From contig NZ_JALXXB010000001.1 in NCBI RefSeq assembly GCF_025144225.1, positions 310,001 to 374,000 of the forward strand: a stretch of 64,000 nt of DNA, read 5' to 3'. The notes below the pieces were generated by a model that saw only the letters and a list, made by a program, of their open reading frames with translations, was not told the DNA's origin and ran no database searches. Each line of letters begins with the position of its first letter. Positions within the stretch are counted from its first letter, which is position 1. A program made the position numbers and the translations under genes. Source of the DNA: Aestuariimicrobium sp. p3-SID1156 (GTDB lineage Bacteria > Actinomycetota > Actinomycetes > Propionibacteriales > Propionibacteriaceae). Below, one piece after another: positions 50,925 through 60,970 of this stretch.

Positions 50925-52670
50925 ATGGCCAACCCGCTGCTCCTGCTCCTGAGCCAGTCGCGCTATCGTCGTCGACGCGGACGCCTGCCCGTGCCGGTGC
51001 CGTACGAGACCCCCACATCCGATGCGATCTTCGTCATGTTGCGGCGCCTTCGGAAGCCGCTGGTGGTGCTGGTCATGATCCTCGTCGGCGCCTCGGTGGG
51101 CCTGTCCCAGATCCCCGGGACGGATGGCAGCAGGCTCACACTTTTCGAGTCGTTCTACTTCATGACCTACACCGCGGCCACCATCGGCTACGGCGAGATC
51201 GTGCAGCTGTCCACCGCCCAACGGATGTGGACGACCTTGGCGATCTACGTCACCGTGTTGGGCTGGGCCTACGCGATCGGCACCGCACTCACCCTCCTTC
51301 AGGACCCCACCGTGCGGGACGCCTTCGCCACCCACCGCTTCGCCCGCCACGTTCGTGGACTGCGCGAAGAGTTCATCATCGTCGTCGGGTACGGCAAAAC
51401 CGGCCGCCAGGTGGTGCTGGGGCTCGATGCCCATGGGCGACGAGTCGTCGTGGTTGACGAGGACGAGAACGCCATCAATCGCCTCGAGACCGAGAGCCTC
51501 TTTGCAGACGTCCCGGGCCTGTCCGCTGATGGGGGAATGCCGGGCGTCCTCGGCTTGGCCGGGCTCGGTAGCCCATTGTGTGCCGGCGTCCTCGCGCTCA
51601 CCAACGATGACGACACGAATCTCGCGGTCGTCATGGCGGCCTCACTCCTGCGCGACGAGGTTCCCGTCATTGCGCGGGCGCACCACCGCGTCACTGCGGA
51701 GCGGATGCGAGCGTTCGACACCGGCGCTGTGATCGAGCCGTCGGACAAGTTCGGAAGCTATTTGATGCTGGCCATGCAGCGTCCCGCCACCTACGAACTG
51801 GTCACCACGCTGATGGCGGACGAGCGCCCCACCACGACGCTCGTTCCCCACATCCCCACAGATGGCCGCTGGGTTGTCGCCGGGGAAGGCCCATTCACGG
51901 ACGAGGTCTGCCGCGATCTTCGCGCAGCGGGCCTTGAGGTGGACGTCGTGGACCCGAGGCGGGATCACCCGGATGTGTCAGGCGCTGTGGGCTTCATCGC
52001 GGGAAGCGATACCGACACCGTGAACGTCGCCCTCGCCGAGCAGGCGCGTGACGACAACCCGGATCTCTTCGTGGCGGTCCGACAGCACTCGTACGCCTAC
52101 CGAGCCCTTCTCGAAGCCATGCAGGTTGACGCTGTCTATTGCGCCAGCGATCTGATGGCCAATGAGGTGCTCGGTCGCATGGTGACCCCCCTGCTGTGGG
52201 AGTTCGTCGAGTACGCGATTCAGCAAGATGAAGCGTGGGCATCCGGACTCAATAGGCGCCTCAGAGCATGCTGGGGAGACCAGGCTCCCATGCGACGGGC
52301 CTTCACCCTTGACCGATCCGGGGCTCCGGCGGCTGTTCGCTGGATGCAGCATTCACCGTTGACGGTGGGAGATCTGGGGAAGCATCCAGAGGACCGCGAT
52401 TCCCCGCTGGGGGCAGTGGTTCTGATGATCATCCGGAGCAACGAACGCATCTTCGCGCCCGAGGACGAGGTCGCGCTCAAGCGCAATGATCGTCTGCTGG
52501 TGGCGGGAACGCGGCGGGCGCTCGACGAACAATGCCAGATCCTCGACTACGACTCGGTGGTCGAATACGTTTCCACTGGGCGAAGTGTTCCGGACGGGTG
52601 GCTGTGGCGGCGTTTGACGCGCAGTAGAGGACGCAGCGACGCCCACACCGAGAGCCTTCGCCGTCGCTGA
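50925..52670 (+). CDS. potassium channel with RCK/TrkA-N domains
   Basis: A 581-residue protein. Two membrane spans (about 44-60 and 100-125) enclose a pore loop with selectivity filter TIGYGE (86-91). A cytosolic RCK domain with a Rossmann start VVGYGKTGRQVVLGLDAHGRRVVVVDEDE follows from about residue 143, and a second RCK-like unit from about 300. C-terminal TrkA-C-like sequence includes LKRNDRLLVAGT. It is a voltage-independent, ligand-gated K+ channel (Kch/MthK type). ATG 50925 was chosen (GAGGG upstream). It is paired with the DUF6394 gene and converges with the ABC exporter gene, leaving 2 bases. Confidence 0.92.
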   Translation: MANPLLLLLSQSRYRRRRGRLPVPVPYETPTSDAIFVMLRRLRKPLVVLVMILVGASVGLSQIPGTDGSRLTLFESFYFMTYTAATIGYGEIVQLSTAQRMWTTLAIYVTVLGWAYAIGTALTLLQDPTVRDAFATHRFARHVRGLREEFIIVVGYGKTGRQVVLGLDAHGRRVVVVDEDENAINRLETESLFADVPGLSADGGMPGVLGLAGLGSPLCAGVLALTNDDDTNLAVVMAASLLRDEVPVIARAHHRVTAERMRAFDTGAVIEPSDKFGSYLMLAMQRPATYELVTTLMADERPTTTLVPHIPTDGRWVVAGEGPFTDEVCRDLRAAGLEVDVVDPRRDHPDVSGAVGFIAGSDTDTVNVALAEQARDDNPDLFVAVRQHSYAYRALLEAMQVDAVYCASDLMANEVLGRMVTPLLWEFVEYAIQQDEAWASGLNRRLRACWGDQAPMRRAFTLDRSGAPAAVRWMQHSPLTVGDLGKHPEDRDSPLGAVVLMIIRSNERIFAPEDEVALKRNDRLLVAGTRRALDEQCQILDYDSVVEYVSTGRSVPDGWLWRRLTRSRGRSDAHTESLRRR

Positions 52671-52672
52671 CG

Positions 52673-54532
52673 TCATGAGCTTGGCCGGGGGTTGTCGAGT
52701 CGCAGGGAGCCCAGTTCCACGAGGCGAGCAAACTCCGGTTCTTGGTGCCGCAGCTCCGCCATCGTGCCACGTCCCTTCAGGCGGCCGTGCGAGAAGAACA
52801 GAATCTCGTCTGCATGCTGCACTGTTGAGAGTCGATGGGCGATCACGATGACAGTGATCTGGCCATGCAATGACTTGATGGTCTCGGTGATCTCGTGCTC
52901 GGTCTGATTGTCGAGGGCACTGGTGGCCTCGTCGAGGATGAGGACCGAGGGTCTCGCATAGAGGGCGCGCGCAATTCCGACGCGCTGGACCTGGCCGCCG
53001 GACAGTCGGGCGCCGCCCTCACCGATGCGGGTTTCCAGGCCGTGAGGCAGAGAGGCAACCACCTGGGCGAGGCCTGCACGCCGGACGGTTTCGTGGAGAT
53101 GCGTCTCATCGACCGTCTCAGGAGATTCACCGAAGGTGATGAGGTCGCGAAGTGAGGCATCCCACACGTAGACCTTTTGTGAGACGACGGCGACATTGGC
53201 CAGCCATGAGCGGGGGTGCTCCGTGATGTCGACCCCATGCACGGTGATGGAGCCGGTGGTGGGTTCGAAAAGCCCGGAGAGGATGTCGGCGAAGGTTGTC
53301 TTTCCAGCGCCCGATGAGCCCACCAGCGCCACCGTGCTACCGGCCTCAATGCGCACGTCCACTCCGGACAGAACATCGGAGCCTCCATCCGGGAAACGAA
53401 AACTCAGGTCCTTGACCACGATGTCATCCGGCGGAATTTGGACGATCACTTCCCCAGTGCTTCGCGCGAGGCCCATGTCCACGCTGAGCTCGTGAACTTC
53501 CTTGCACACCAGTTCCAGTGAGGAGCGCCCCGCGCGAACCCCGTTGAGGGTGGCGACCAGTCGATTCAGGGCGGGGACGATACGGATTGTCGCAGCTGCG
53601 AACATCGCCAGCATGCCAAAAGCCGTGGATTCGTCGTGTGTCAGGAAGAGGACGACAGCGATGAGGATGATCCCCAGGATCATGACGACCTCGAAGATGT
53701 ACTTGGGAAGTTCGCCCAGAATCACGCTGTCCCGGTTGAGGGATGCGGCGTTCTGTCGATTCTCGTCGTAGGCCTCCGTGAAGAGCTGCTGCTTCCCGAA
53801 GATGCGACTCTCCCGGAACCCCTCGATGGCCGGATTGACGTAGCCCCACGCAGCCGTGTTCAGCTCCAGGCTTCGCAGCGCCACCCGTAGGGCCCACGGC
53901 TTGAGGACCCTGGCGACGAGGAGAGCAGCACCACCGAAGACCGCCAGGGCGGCCACCGATGCGAGGGGTGCGATGAGAAGGAGGGTGAGAAACAACATCA
54001 CCATGGTGAGACCGTCAACCAGAATTGTGATGTACCCCAGGAGTACCGACCCGAAGGAGGTGGGAACAGCGGAAGTCACCACCTGGAGAATGGTTGCCTT
54101 GGAGCGCATTCGGTGCGCCAAGTAGGGGCTCGCCACATATCGACGGAGCATCTCACTCTGCGCGGCCGCCGACGCCTTCTGCGTCACGCCGATGCTCCAC
54201 CAGCGCAGCACGATGGTCAGCAGGTTCTTGATGATGAAGGCCAGACCGACCCCAGTCGCCAGAACCAGCAATAGCTCCTGCCGGTCGGACGTGCGAACCA
54301 TGGGGACCAAGTAGCGCTGAACCAGGGGCGGAACGTCTTGTGTCGTGAGCATCTGGGTCAGAGGCAACATGGCGCCCACGGCAAAGATGTCCAGTGCAGC
54401 CACGAGCGCTGTCGCCACGACCAGCATGACCACCCTGCGGCGCATCGGCCAGGGGACCAGCGTGAACAACGTGCGGAGCAGCTGCGAGTCCTGTCTCAGC
54501 TCGGTAGCAGCGCCTTGGCGTCTCCTCGACAC
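52673..54532 (-). CDS. ABC exporter, fused permease-ATPase (flippase/peptide-exporter type)
   Basis: A 619-residue half transporter: about six spans in residues 30-330, then an ATPase with Walker A GSSGAGKTT (about 405-413), signature LSGGQVQR, Walker B VLILDEATSALD and H-loop IAHRLST. The membrane half resembles PglK-type glycolipid flippases and also lasso/microcin peptide exporters; neither can be chosen by eye. The start GTG 54532 has AAAGGTGA upstream. It is the last gene of a long minus-strand operon, 60 bases after the LCP gene. It may export the rhamnose-containing glycan precursor or the product of the PqqD/HprK-like genes. Confidence 0.9.
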   Translation of the reverse strand: MSRRRQGAATELRQDSQLLRTLFTLVPWPMRRRVVMLVVATALVAALDIFAVGAMLPLTQMLTTQDVPPLVQRYLVPMVRTSDRQELLLVLATGVGLAFIIKNLLTIVLRWWSIGVTQKASAAAQSEMLRRYVASPYLAHRMRSKATILQVVTSAVPTSFGSVLLGYITILVDGLTMVMLFLTLLLIAPLASVAALAVFGGAALLVARVLKPWALRVALRSLELNTAAWGYVNPAIEGFRESRIFGKQQLFTEAYDENRQNAASLNRDSVILGELPKYIFEVVMILGIILIAVVLFLTHDESTAFGMLAMFAAATIRIVPALNRLVATLNGVRAGRSSLELVCKEVHELSVDMGLARSTGEVIVQIPPDDIVVKDLSFRFPDGGSDVLSGVDVRIEAGSTVALVGSSGAGKTTFADILSGLFEPTTGSITVHGVDITEHPRSWLANVAVVSQKVYVWDASLRDLITFGESPETVDETHLHETVRRAGLAQVVASLPHGLETRIGEGGARLSGGQVQRVGIARALYARPSVLILDEATSALDNQTEHEITETIKSLHGQITVIVIAHRLSTVQHADEILFFSHGRLKGRGTMAELRHQEPEFARLVELGSLRLDNPRPSS

Positions 54533-54592
54533 GAATCACCTTTCATTGACGTGTGAAGCTGGAACCGGGTGAGGCCGAACGGGCCTCAACTG

Positions 54593-55648
54593 TCAGCTGC
54601 CCTTGACGTACTCGGCCATCGTGTCCGTGCGCAGAGCCGCGGACATCTTCTTCAACTTGTCCCAGTCAGGCGAGACGTACCATTGCCCGTCCCTGCTCGT
54701 GCCAAAGGGCCCGATGGGCGCCTGAAGCGACTCGATCTGCTGGCTGCTGGTGATCCGCATCTGGGTACCAAGGTCAAAGATCTTCTTGTTGGTCAGTCCG
54801 GGATCCACAGTGAAATTGGGCCCCAGCGTGGTGATCGCGTCGCGGAACTTCTGCGGGTCCGCAAGAGTGCCCTTCGACAGGAGCTTCTCGATCACCGCCT
54901 TGATGACGTCCCGCTGCCGCTCGGCTCGATCGAAGTCGCCGTTGGGCAGGTCGTATCGGTTCCGGACAAAGAGCAGCCCCTTGGCGCCGTCCAATTCCAC
55001 CATCCCCTTGGGGAAGTGGACGCCGTCGATGGTGGAGTCGTATCGGTTGTAGACGGACACTCCGCCCAAGGAGTCGATCACCTTCATGAAGCCGTCGAAG
55101 TTGAGCCAGACGGTGTGGTCGATCCGAACATCGGTGAGCTCCTCCACCGTCCTCACAGCCAGAGGCGGCCCACCCCATGAATACGCTGCATTGATCTTTG
55201 CGGTTCCGTGGCCAGGGATCGGTACCCAGTAGTCACGCGGAATCGAGGTCAGGTACATGCCCTTCCGGTTGCCCGGGATGTGCAGGACCATGAGCACGTC
55301 GGAACGTCCACGCTCATTGGGCGTGCGCGCATCGGCTCCCATCAGGAGAATGTTGAGCGGCGCATATTTCTCGCCCTCTTTGACCTGCGTCTCGTCCGGC
55401 CGTCCGCTGTACACCGGGGGGGCCAACTTCTGCTCTCTCTTGACGGAGTTCATCCCGTCCACGATCGACTTCCCGTACCAACCCGCCACAACGGCCAGCC
55501 CTGCAAGGATTGCGCCCAAAACGACCAGGATCGTGAGCAGTAGCCAACGGTCACGGAGACGCTTGCGTGGCTTGATGCCGCGTTGAGGAGGTGGGGCTGA
55601 GGTGGCCTCGGCTTCCTCCTTGAAAAGGCTCAAGTCGTCATTGCTCAT
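54593..55648 (-). CDS. LytR-CpsA-Psr family cell-wall glycopolymer ligase
   Basis: A 351-residue single-pass membrane protein. A span (LLLTILVVLGAILAGLAVVAGW) at about 35-56 is followed by an extracytoplasmic LCP domain: NILLMGADARTPNERGRSDVLMVLHIPGNRKGMYLTSIPRDYWVPIPGHG, NFDGFMKVIDSLGGVSVYN and FVRNRYDLPNGDFDRAERQRDVIKAV, with the conserved Arg/Asp lipid-phosphate binding residues. It transfers lipid-linked glycopolymers onto peptidoglycan. A C-terminal extension of about 70 residues is unlike LytR_C. It overlaps the phosphatase gene by ATGA, tying it to the rml operon, so a rhamnose-containing polymer is the likely substrate. Confidence 0.94.
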   Translation of the reverse strand: MSNDDLSLFKEEAEATSAPPPQRGIKPRKRLRDRWLLLTILVVLGAILAGLAVVAGWYGKSIVDGMNSVKREQKLAPPVYSGRPDETQVKEGEKYAPLNILLMGADARTPNERGRSDVLMVLHIPGNRKGMYLTSIPRDYWVPIPGHGTAKINAAYSWGGPPLAVRTVEELTDVRIDHTVWLNFDGFMKVIDSLGGVSVYNRYDSTIDGVHFPKGMVELDGAKGLLFVRNRYDLPNGDFDRAERQRDVIKAVIEKLLSKGTLADPQKFRDAITTLGPNFTVDPGLTNKKIFDLGTQMRITSSQQIESLQAPIGPFGTSRDGQWYVSPDWDKLKKMSAALRTDTMAEYVKGS

Positions 55649-56304
55649 GGGACAGATCTCCCTAGCTCGGAACGCTGTATTCGATCCAGTATCTCACCGA
55701 GCATGGCATCGAGCCTGGCCGCGCACTCGGCGGCGGCCTGGTCTCCTCGTCCGAAGGGATCCCTGATCGAGTCTCCTGATTGTCTGGTGCGATTCCTCCA
55801 CAGGTGCTCCGTGGCTGCGCTGAGGGGGACCTCCAACGGCATCGTGCGCATCTCGCGCGCCACCTGCCCGATCAGGAAGGTGCGGCGAGCCAGGACCGGC
55901 CACTCATCCAGCACGTACTCGCGGTGGCGCTCCGACATGGCGATGATCAGGTCGGCCCGTTCCGCGATCCCTTGGGTGAGCTGTCTCGCGCGGTGCCCAG
56001 CCCAGTCGACGCCTCGTGGCAGTCGTGCCGCCATCGGTGGATCGATCGGGTGCCCCACCAATGCGTGGGTCCCCGCTGAGGTGAACTGAGCTCCAGAGAT
56101 CCCCGAGGAGTTGGCAAGGAGATCCGCGTAGGCAGAACGACAGATGTTGGCGGTGCACACGAAGAGGACTTGGAGTGGCCGCGTGCCGCGACCTGAACGC
56201 GGTCTGGGCGGTGTTGCCGCTGACCGCGGGTAATCTCCCTCGAACCGACGAGGCGATATGTGGTCTGCCGGCATCCGGTTGTCATGGTTGGGGCTCTCCG
56301 TCAT
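55645..56304 (-). CDS. low-molecular-weight protein-tyrosine phosphatase (Wzb type)
   Basis: A 219-residue LMW-PTP with signature VLFVCTANICRSAYA (Cys50 nucleophile, Arg56) and the general acid in SIRDPFG. Such phosphatases reverse tyrosine phosphorylation of Wzc/CpsD-type kinases that set polysaccharide chain length; a Wzz-like gene lies at the end of the window. A polar N-terminal extension of about 43 residues precedes the fold. The ATG at 56304 overlaps the end of the PqqD-like gene by 23 bases; an alternative ATG at 56274 begins 8 bases after that stop. It overlaps the LCP gene downstream. Confidence 0.9.
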   Translation of the reverse strand: MTESPNHDNRMPADHISPRRFEGDYPRSAATPPRPRSGRGTRPLQVLFVCTANICRSAYADLLANSSGISGAQFTSAGTHALVGHPIDPPMAARLPRGVDWAGHRARQLTQGIAERADLIIAMSERHREYVLDEWPVLARRTFLIGQVAREMRTMPLEVPLSAATEHLWRNRTRQSGDSIRDPFGRGDQAAAECAARLDAMLGEILDRIQRSELGRSVP

Positions 56305-56563
56305 GGTGCACTCCCTCCAGAGTCACGATGCCCATGGTGTGTAGCTGGTCCAGGAAATCCACGACGCCCGTGACCGCTTCTTCGGCCTCCGCCGGCCAGC
56401 GCTCCCGGGCCTGGACGAGCGGGTCCACATGTTCGGCAACATCGTGGAAGATGACTGCGGCGACCTCATCAAGAACGACGATCTCGCCATCGGGCAGGTT
56501 CATGGCATGGATCCTCCCGGACCCATCCTCGAGCCAGGCCACATTGGGGTGCAGGGTCCACAT
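56282..56563 (-). CDS. PqqD-like small protein, copy B
   Basis: A 93-residue protein: WTLHPNVAWLEDGSGRIHAMNLPDGEIVVLDEVAAVIFHDV matches the PqqD winged-helix pattern (short strands, L-D/E-x-x-A-x-x-I-F/W), then helices DPLVQARERWPAEAEEAVTGVVDFLDQLHTMGIV. PqqD proteins bind precursor peptides and present them to modifying enzymes (RiPP recognition element). Its ATG overlaps the stop of the nucleotidyltransferase gene (TGATG). With no precursor peptide or radical-SAM gene here, its client is unknown; it could bind another operon product. Confidence 0.72.
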   Translation of the reverse strand: MWTLHPNVAWLEDGSGRIHAMNLPDGEIVVLDEVAAVIFHDVAEHVDPLVQARERWPAEAEEAVTGVVDFLDQLHTMGIVTLEGVHHDGEPQP

Positions 56564-57447
56564 CACCGTTCTCCGCTGTCTCGACCCAGCAATTCCCGCG
56601 CGGCCCGCCTGAACCGCGCCACGTAGGCCGCGCGGAGCTCTTGTCGGGTGGGTCGATGCCCCAGCTCGAGCGCCAGGCGATCCGCATTGACCCGGAGCGC
56701 TCGGGTTGCCACCGCCAACTTGCCGAGGGGCGTGGGCGCTGCGCGCAGTCGGGCGGCCCATTCAGCAATGCGGCTGTGCTGCGAATGACGTGAGAACTGG
56801 TCCCACAAGCTGTAGCTGGAGGAGAGTCGATGTCGGTCGAGTTCACCAATCGCAGCCGCCAGAGCCACCTCCGCCTTGAGGTCATGGGCGCGCGCGCGTA
56901 CTGCACTTCGCTGGTCGTCGGTGGCCTCGTCCCACGCACGCCGCTTGTCGCTGTTGTCCGGAACACCCGACCGGGCCGCGTGGAGCAGAATGAGGAGCCG
57001 TTGGTCGAGGACGCTGGGCACCGCGATGGGGCGATGGGCCACCTCGATGGTCTCTCGACGTGTCCACAGGTCGTCGAAGGCCTGCTCCGGACCGGTGCCG
57101 ATGCCCGGAAAGAACCGATGGATGTCCGCGTAGCCCAGATGCTCAGACCACATGGTGGCGGCATGCTCGAAGGGGGAACCAGTGGCGAAACTGGTGTGCA
57201 TCATGCATCCCCGGGCTTCCAAGGACTTCAGAAAGCGCCGCGCATCCTGAGGTCGTACCAACACGTCCGCATCCGTGGAAGAGCGAGCAACAGGCTGCCC
57301 GTCGGCGTCCCGCTGCAGGAGGTCAGGGTGAAGAGCAGGGCCCTTGACGTGCAGCAGGTCGATTCCCTCGGTGTCCGCCACGAACTGCAGGAAGGCGTGG
57401 GTGAAGTGCACACGCAAGTGCAGGGGAAGCGTCGACGGACTACTCAT
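56563..57447 (-). CDS. nucleotidyltransferase family protein (NTP_transf_5 type)
   Basis: A 294-residue protein with LLHVKGPALHPDLL and SSTDADVLVRPQDARRFLKSLEARGC, the KG...R...D-x-D-x-LV pattern of PF14907-like nucleotidyltransferases; D-A-D provides the metal ligands. The rest is helical (DQRLLILLHAARSGVPDNSDKRRAWDEA). Members accompany HprK-like kinases and PqqD proteins in lasso-peptide and other RiPP-like loci, adding a nucleotide or sugar-nucleotide-like group. ATG 57447 was used; TTG 57453 is a possible alternative. The start overlaps the upstream PqqD-like gene stop, and the stop overlaps the second PqqD-like start. Confidence 0.78.
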   Translation of the reverse strand: MSSPSTLPLHLRVHFTHAFLQFVADTEGIDLLHVKGPALHPDLLQRDADGQPVARSSTDADVLVRPQDARRFLKSLEARGCMMHTSFATGSPFEHAATMWSEHLGYADIHRFFPGIGTGPEQAFDDLWTRRETIEVAHRPIAVPSVLDQRLLILLHAARSGVPDNSDKRRAWDEATDDQRSAVRARAHDLKAEVALAAAIGELDRHRLSSSYSLWDQFSRHSQHSRIAEWAARLRAAPTPLGKLAVATRALRVNADRLALELGHRPTRQELRAAYVARFRRAARELLGRDSGER

Positions 57448-57719
57448 CAGCAATCCACCACGTGCAGGAGCTGGGCAGCTTCAAGGTGCTCAAGGGCCTG
57501 CCGCACACGTTCCGAAGCGCTCCCGGACCCGGGTGCTCCGAACTCGTCGACACAGGCCCGGGTGAGCCGTTCGGCGGATTGGGGAGTGCGCTCGCACAAC
57601 GTCATCACCAACTGGGACAGCGGGCTCAGATCCAGCAACTCGACGTCGGTGAGAACGAGTGCACCGTCCTCAGTCACCAGCATGTCTGCCACGGACGGGT
57701 GCCATGCGTAGCACCTCAT
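57447..57719 (-). CDS. PqqD-like small protein, copy A
   Basis: A 90-residue protein: WHPSVADMLVTEDGALVLTDVELLDLSPLSQLVMTLCERTPQSAERLTRACVDEFG is a PqqD/RRE-like winged helix (strand pair, LSPLSQLVM helix at the place of the usual L-x-x-x-G/A-x-x-I-W). The C-terminal helix ends EHLEAAQLLHVVD. It overlaps the HprK-like gene by ATGA and the nucleotidyltransferase by TGATG. It differs clearly from copy B, so this is not a recent duplication. Its partner, by gene order, is the HprK-like ATPase. Confidence 0.65.
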   Translation of the reverse strand: MRCYAWHPSVADMLVTEDGALVLTDVELLDLSPLSQLVMTLCERTPQSAERLTRACVDEFGAPGSGSASERVRQALEHLEAAQLLHVVDC

Positions 57720-58507
57720 GGCGTCCCCAACCATGATTCTGCTGCGCCCAGCAGCGTGGTGTGCTCCGAGTACGTCCAACGCTCGGCGCCCCCCGTCCCC
57801 TCCAGCAGTCCAGCAATGACGTGCAGCGCGGAGGGCAATTTGCTCAGCGACGAGGTCTCGTGGACCATCGCCCGGATCGCCTCGACGGTGTTGAGGCGTT
57901 CTACCTGGAAGTCCACTCCCTGGCGTCTGTCGAGCAGCACCAGATGGCGCAGTGTGGGCGTGGCGCCTGGCCTCGCGAGCCCCAGAGCATCCGGGGAAAG
58001 CTCCACTTTGGGGCCTGGAACCGCCGGCCGCGTGGACAACGGCTTCTGGTAGGGATGGATCCGGCCCCCGGGGTCCACGCCGACTGTTTCGTCGGTGAGG
58101 TATCCGTATCGGTGGGCGAGGGTTCGGGTGAGAGTGGACTTGCCTGTCCCGCCGGGAGCCACGAAGACCAGCGAATCGCCCGTGCGGGGGTTGCTCACCC
58201 CGCCCGCATGGAGCAGGAGGAGTTGACCGATCCGGGCATCAATGACGGCATGCGTGACCTCCTGGGTGAGCCTGGGCATCAACGTCTCGGCGGCGTCGCT
58301 GGTGACGACATCAGAGCTCGATTGCCCAAGCCGCAGACGAACCCATCGCAGAGCCGGATCGTCCCCATCGTGGCTGACCGTGGCGCGCGACCAGGCGTGG
58401 CGGATCTGGGCCCAGAGTGCAGCGTCAGCAGCGTCGCCGTACTGGCCCTCCTGCATCTCAAGGCCAATGCGGGCGCCCAGACCTTCCACGACAAGCCGAC
58501 GGGTCAC
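57716..58507 (-). CDS. HPr-kinase-like ATPase (HprK-related)
   Basis: A 263-residue protein with a bacterial HPr kinase/phosphorylase-like fold. LLLLHAGGVSN gives the conserved His (about 100), Walker A is VAPGGTGKST (116-125), and YLTDETVGVD the catalytic Asp/Glu-containing segment (usually SDDxV). The HPr-specific C-terminal motif is absent, so it is not canonical HprK; no HPr gene is nearby. HprK-related proteins phosphorylate peptides (e.g. the lasso peptide kinase of paeninodin) or unknown substrates. The GTG at 58507 overlaps the rmlCD stop (GTGA), so expression is coupled to rhamnose synthesis. Confidence 0.8.
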   Translation of the reverse strand: MTRRLVVEGLGARIGLEMQEGQYGDAADAALWAQIRHAWSRATVSHDGDDPALRWVRLRLGQSSSDVVTSDAAETLMPRLTQEVTHAVIDARIGQLLLLHAGGVSNPRTGDSLVFVAPGGTGKSTLTRTLAHRYGYLTDETVGVDPGGRIHPYQKPLSTRPAVPGPKVELSPDALGLARPGATPTLRHLVLLDRRQGVDFQVERLNTVEAIRAMVHETSSLSKLPSALHVIAGLLEGTGGAERWTYSEHTTLLGAAESWLGTP

Positions 58508-59894
58508 GACATCACCCTCACGTGCTCCTCGAGTCGCCCGGCGGCCGAGGGGGGCTCGAAGCCGGTCGCAGCAATCTTCGCGAGATCGAGGGTACTGTGC
58601 ACCGGTCGCGGTGCCACCTGCTTGCCCCCGGAGTAGGCAGCGGTCGTCACCGGCGTGACGTCCTTGGCGGAGCGTCCGCGCAGTTCGAAGACTCGAGCCG
58701 CGATCTCCGCCCAGCTGTGAACGGGGCCCGAGTTCGTCAGGTTGTAGGTGCCATACTCAGCGCCGCTTCGGAGCAGGTGCAGCACGCCCGCCGCCAAATC
58801 TTCCGTGAACGTCAAACGACCGTACTGATCAGCGACGACCGAGGGCGACACTCCCTTGTCAGCCAAGGACGCCATCGTCCCCACGAAGTTGCGTCCCTCT
58901 CCGACCACCCAGCTGGTGCGCACGATGTAGTGCTGGGGCACCGTGGCCGCCAGCAGGTCCCCGGCCGCTTTCGTCTGTCCATAGACACCCAGCGGGCTGA
59001 ATGGTTCGTCCTCGGTGTGCTCCGTCTTCACGCCGTCGAAGACGTAGTCGCTGGACACGTGGACCAGAGTCAGCCGGTGTGCTCGTGCTGCTGCTGCCAG
59101 GTTCGCCACCCCGGAGACGTTCACTGCCCAAGCATCTCGACGCCCTTGCGGAGTCTCCGCCAGGTCCACCGCGGTGTACGCGGCCGCATTGATGATCGTG
59201 TCGACGGTGGACCAGTCGTGGTTCGCGACAGCTTCAGAGTCGGTGATGTCGAACTGCTCGGACGTCAGCATCAGGGCGTCCGGAAGCTCTTTCGCGAGGG
59301 CTCGGGCCAATTGCCCTCCCGCCCCGGTGACGACGGTGCGCTTGCGCCCCATCGGCGTGACGTCGGCCAGGATCGGATGGTTCTGGTCAGCCGCCGAGAT
59401 CTCGGCGTCCTCCCGAGCAATGGGCCAGTCGATACCGAGTGCCGGGTCGAAGAGGTTCACGTAGGTGTACCTCTCTCGGGCCTCGGCGCTCCAGTGGTCG
59501 TTGACCAAGTAGCAATAGGCGGTGCCGTCTTCCAGGGCCTGGTAGCTGTTCCCCACACCGCGCGGGACGAACACCGCAGTCTCTGGCCCCATCTCGACTG
59601 TCACCGTGGTGCCAAAGCCCTCACCCTCGCGCAGGTCAACCCACGCGCCCATCATCCGCCCGGTGGCGAGGGAGACGAGCTTGTCCCACGGTTCGGCATG
59701 GATGCCACGAGTGGCACCACGCGAGGCGTTGAAGGAGATGTTCTGCTGGACCGGGCCGAAGTCAGGAAGCCCGTGTGCCGTCATCTTGGCTCGCTGCCAG
59801 TTCTCCTTGAACCAGCCGCGGTTGTCCCCGTGGACTGGCAGGTGGACCACGAGCAGGCCCTCGATGGGGGTCTTCTCCACGCGAAGCTCGGCCA

Positions 59895-59895
<1 letters not shown>
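58504..59895 (-). CDS. rmlCD: fused dTDP-4-dehydrorhamnose 3,5-epimerase / reductase
   Basis: A 463-residue bifunctional protein. Residues 1 to about 190 are an RmlC-like cupin: VHGDNRGWFKENW, RGIHAEPWDKLVSLATGRMMGAWVDLR with the catalytic His, and VPRGVGNSYQALED. Residues about 195-463 are an RmlD-like short-chain dehydrogenase: RTVVTGAGGQLARALAKEL, NAAAYTAVDLAE, HVSSDYVFDG and VYGQTKAAGD (YxxxK). It converts dTDP-4-keto-6-deoxyglucose to dTDP-L-rhamnose. Such fusions are known in actinobacteria. ATG 59895 overlaps the rmlB stop; the longer frame upstream is inside rmlB and was rejected. Confidence 0.93.
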
Positions 59896-60938
<1,043 letters not shown>

Positions 60939-60970
60939 CTATGCCAACGCTGTTGTGACATGCTGGCCCC

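Noticed and set aside
57716-58507. Canonical HprK of sugar catabolite repression
   Set aside because: The HPr-binding C-terminal signature is missing, no HPr gene is adjacent, and the gene is coupled to rml and PqqD-like genes.
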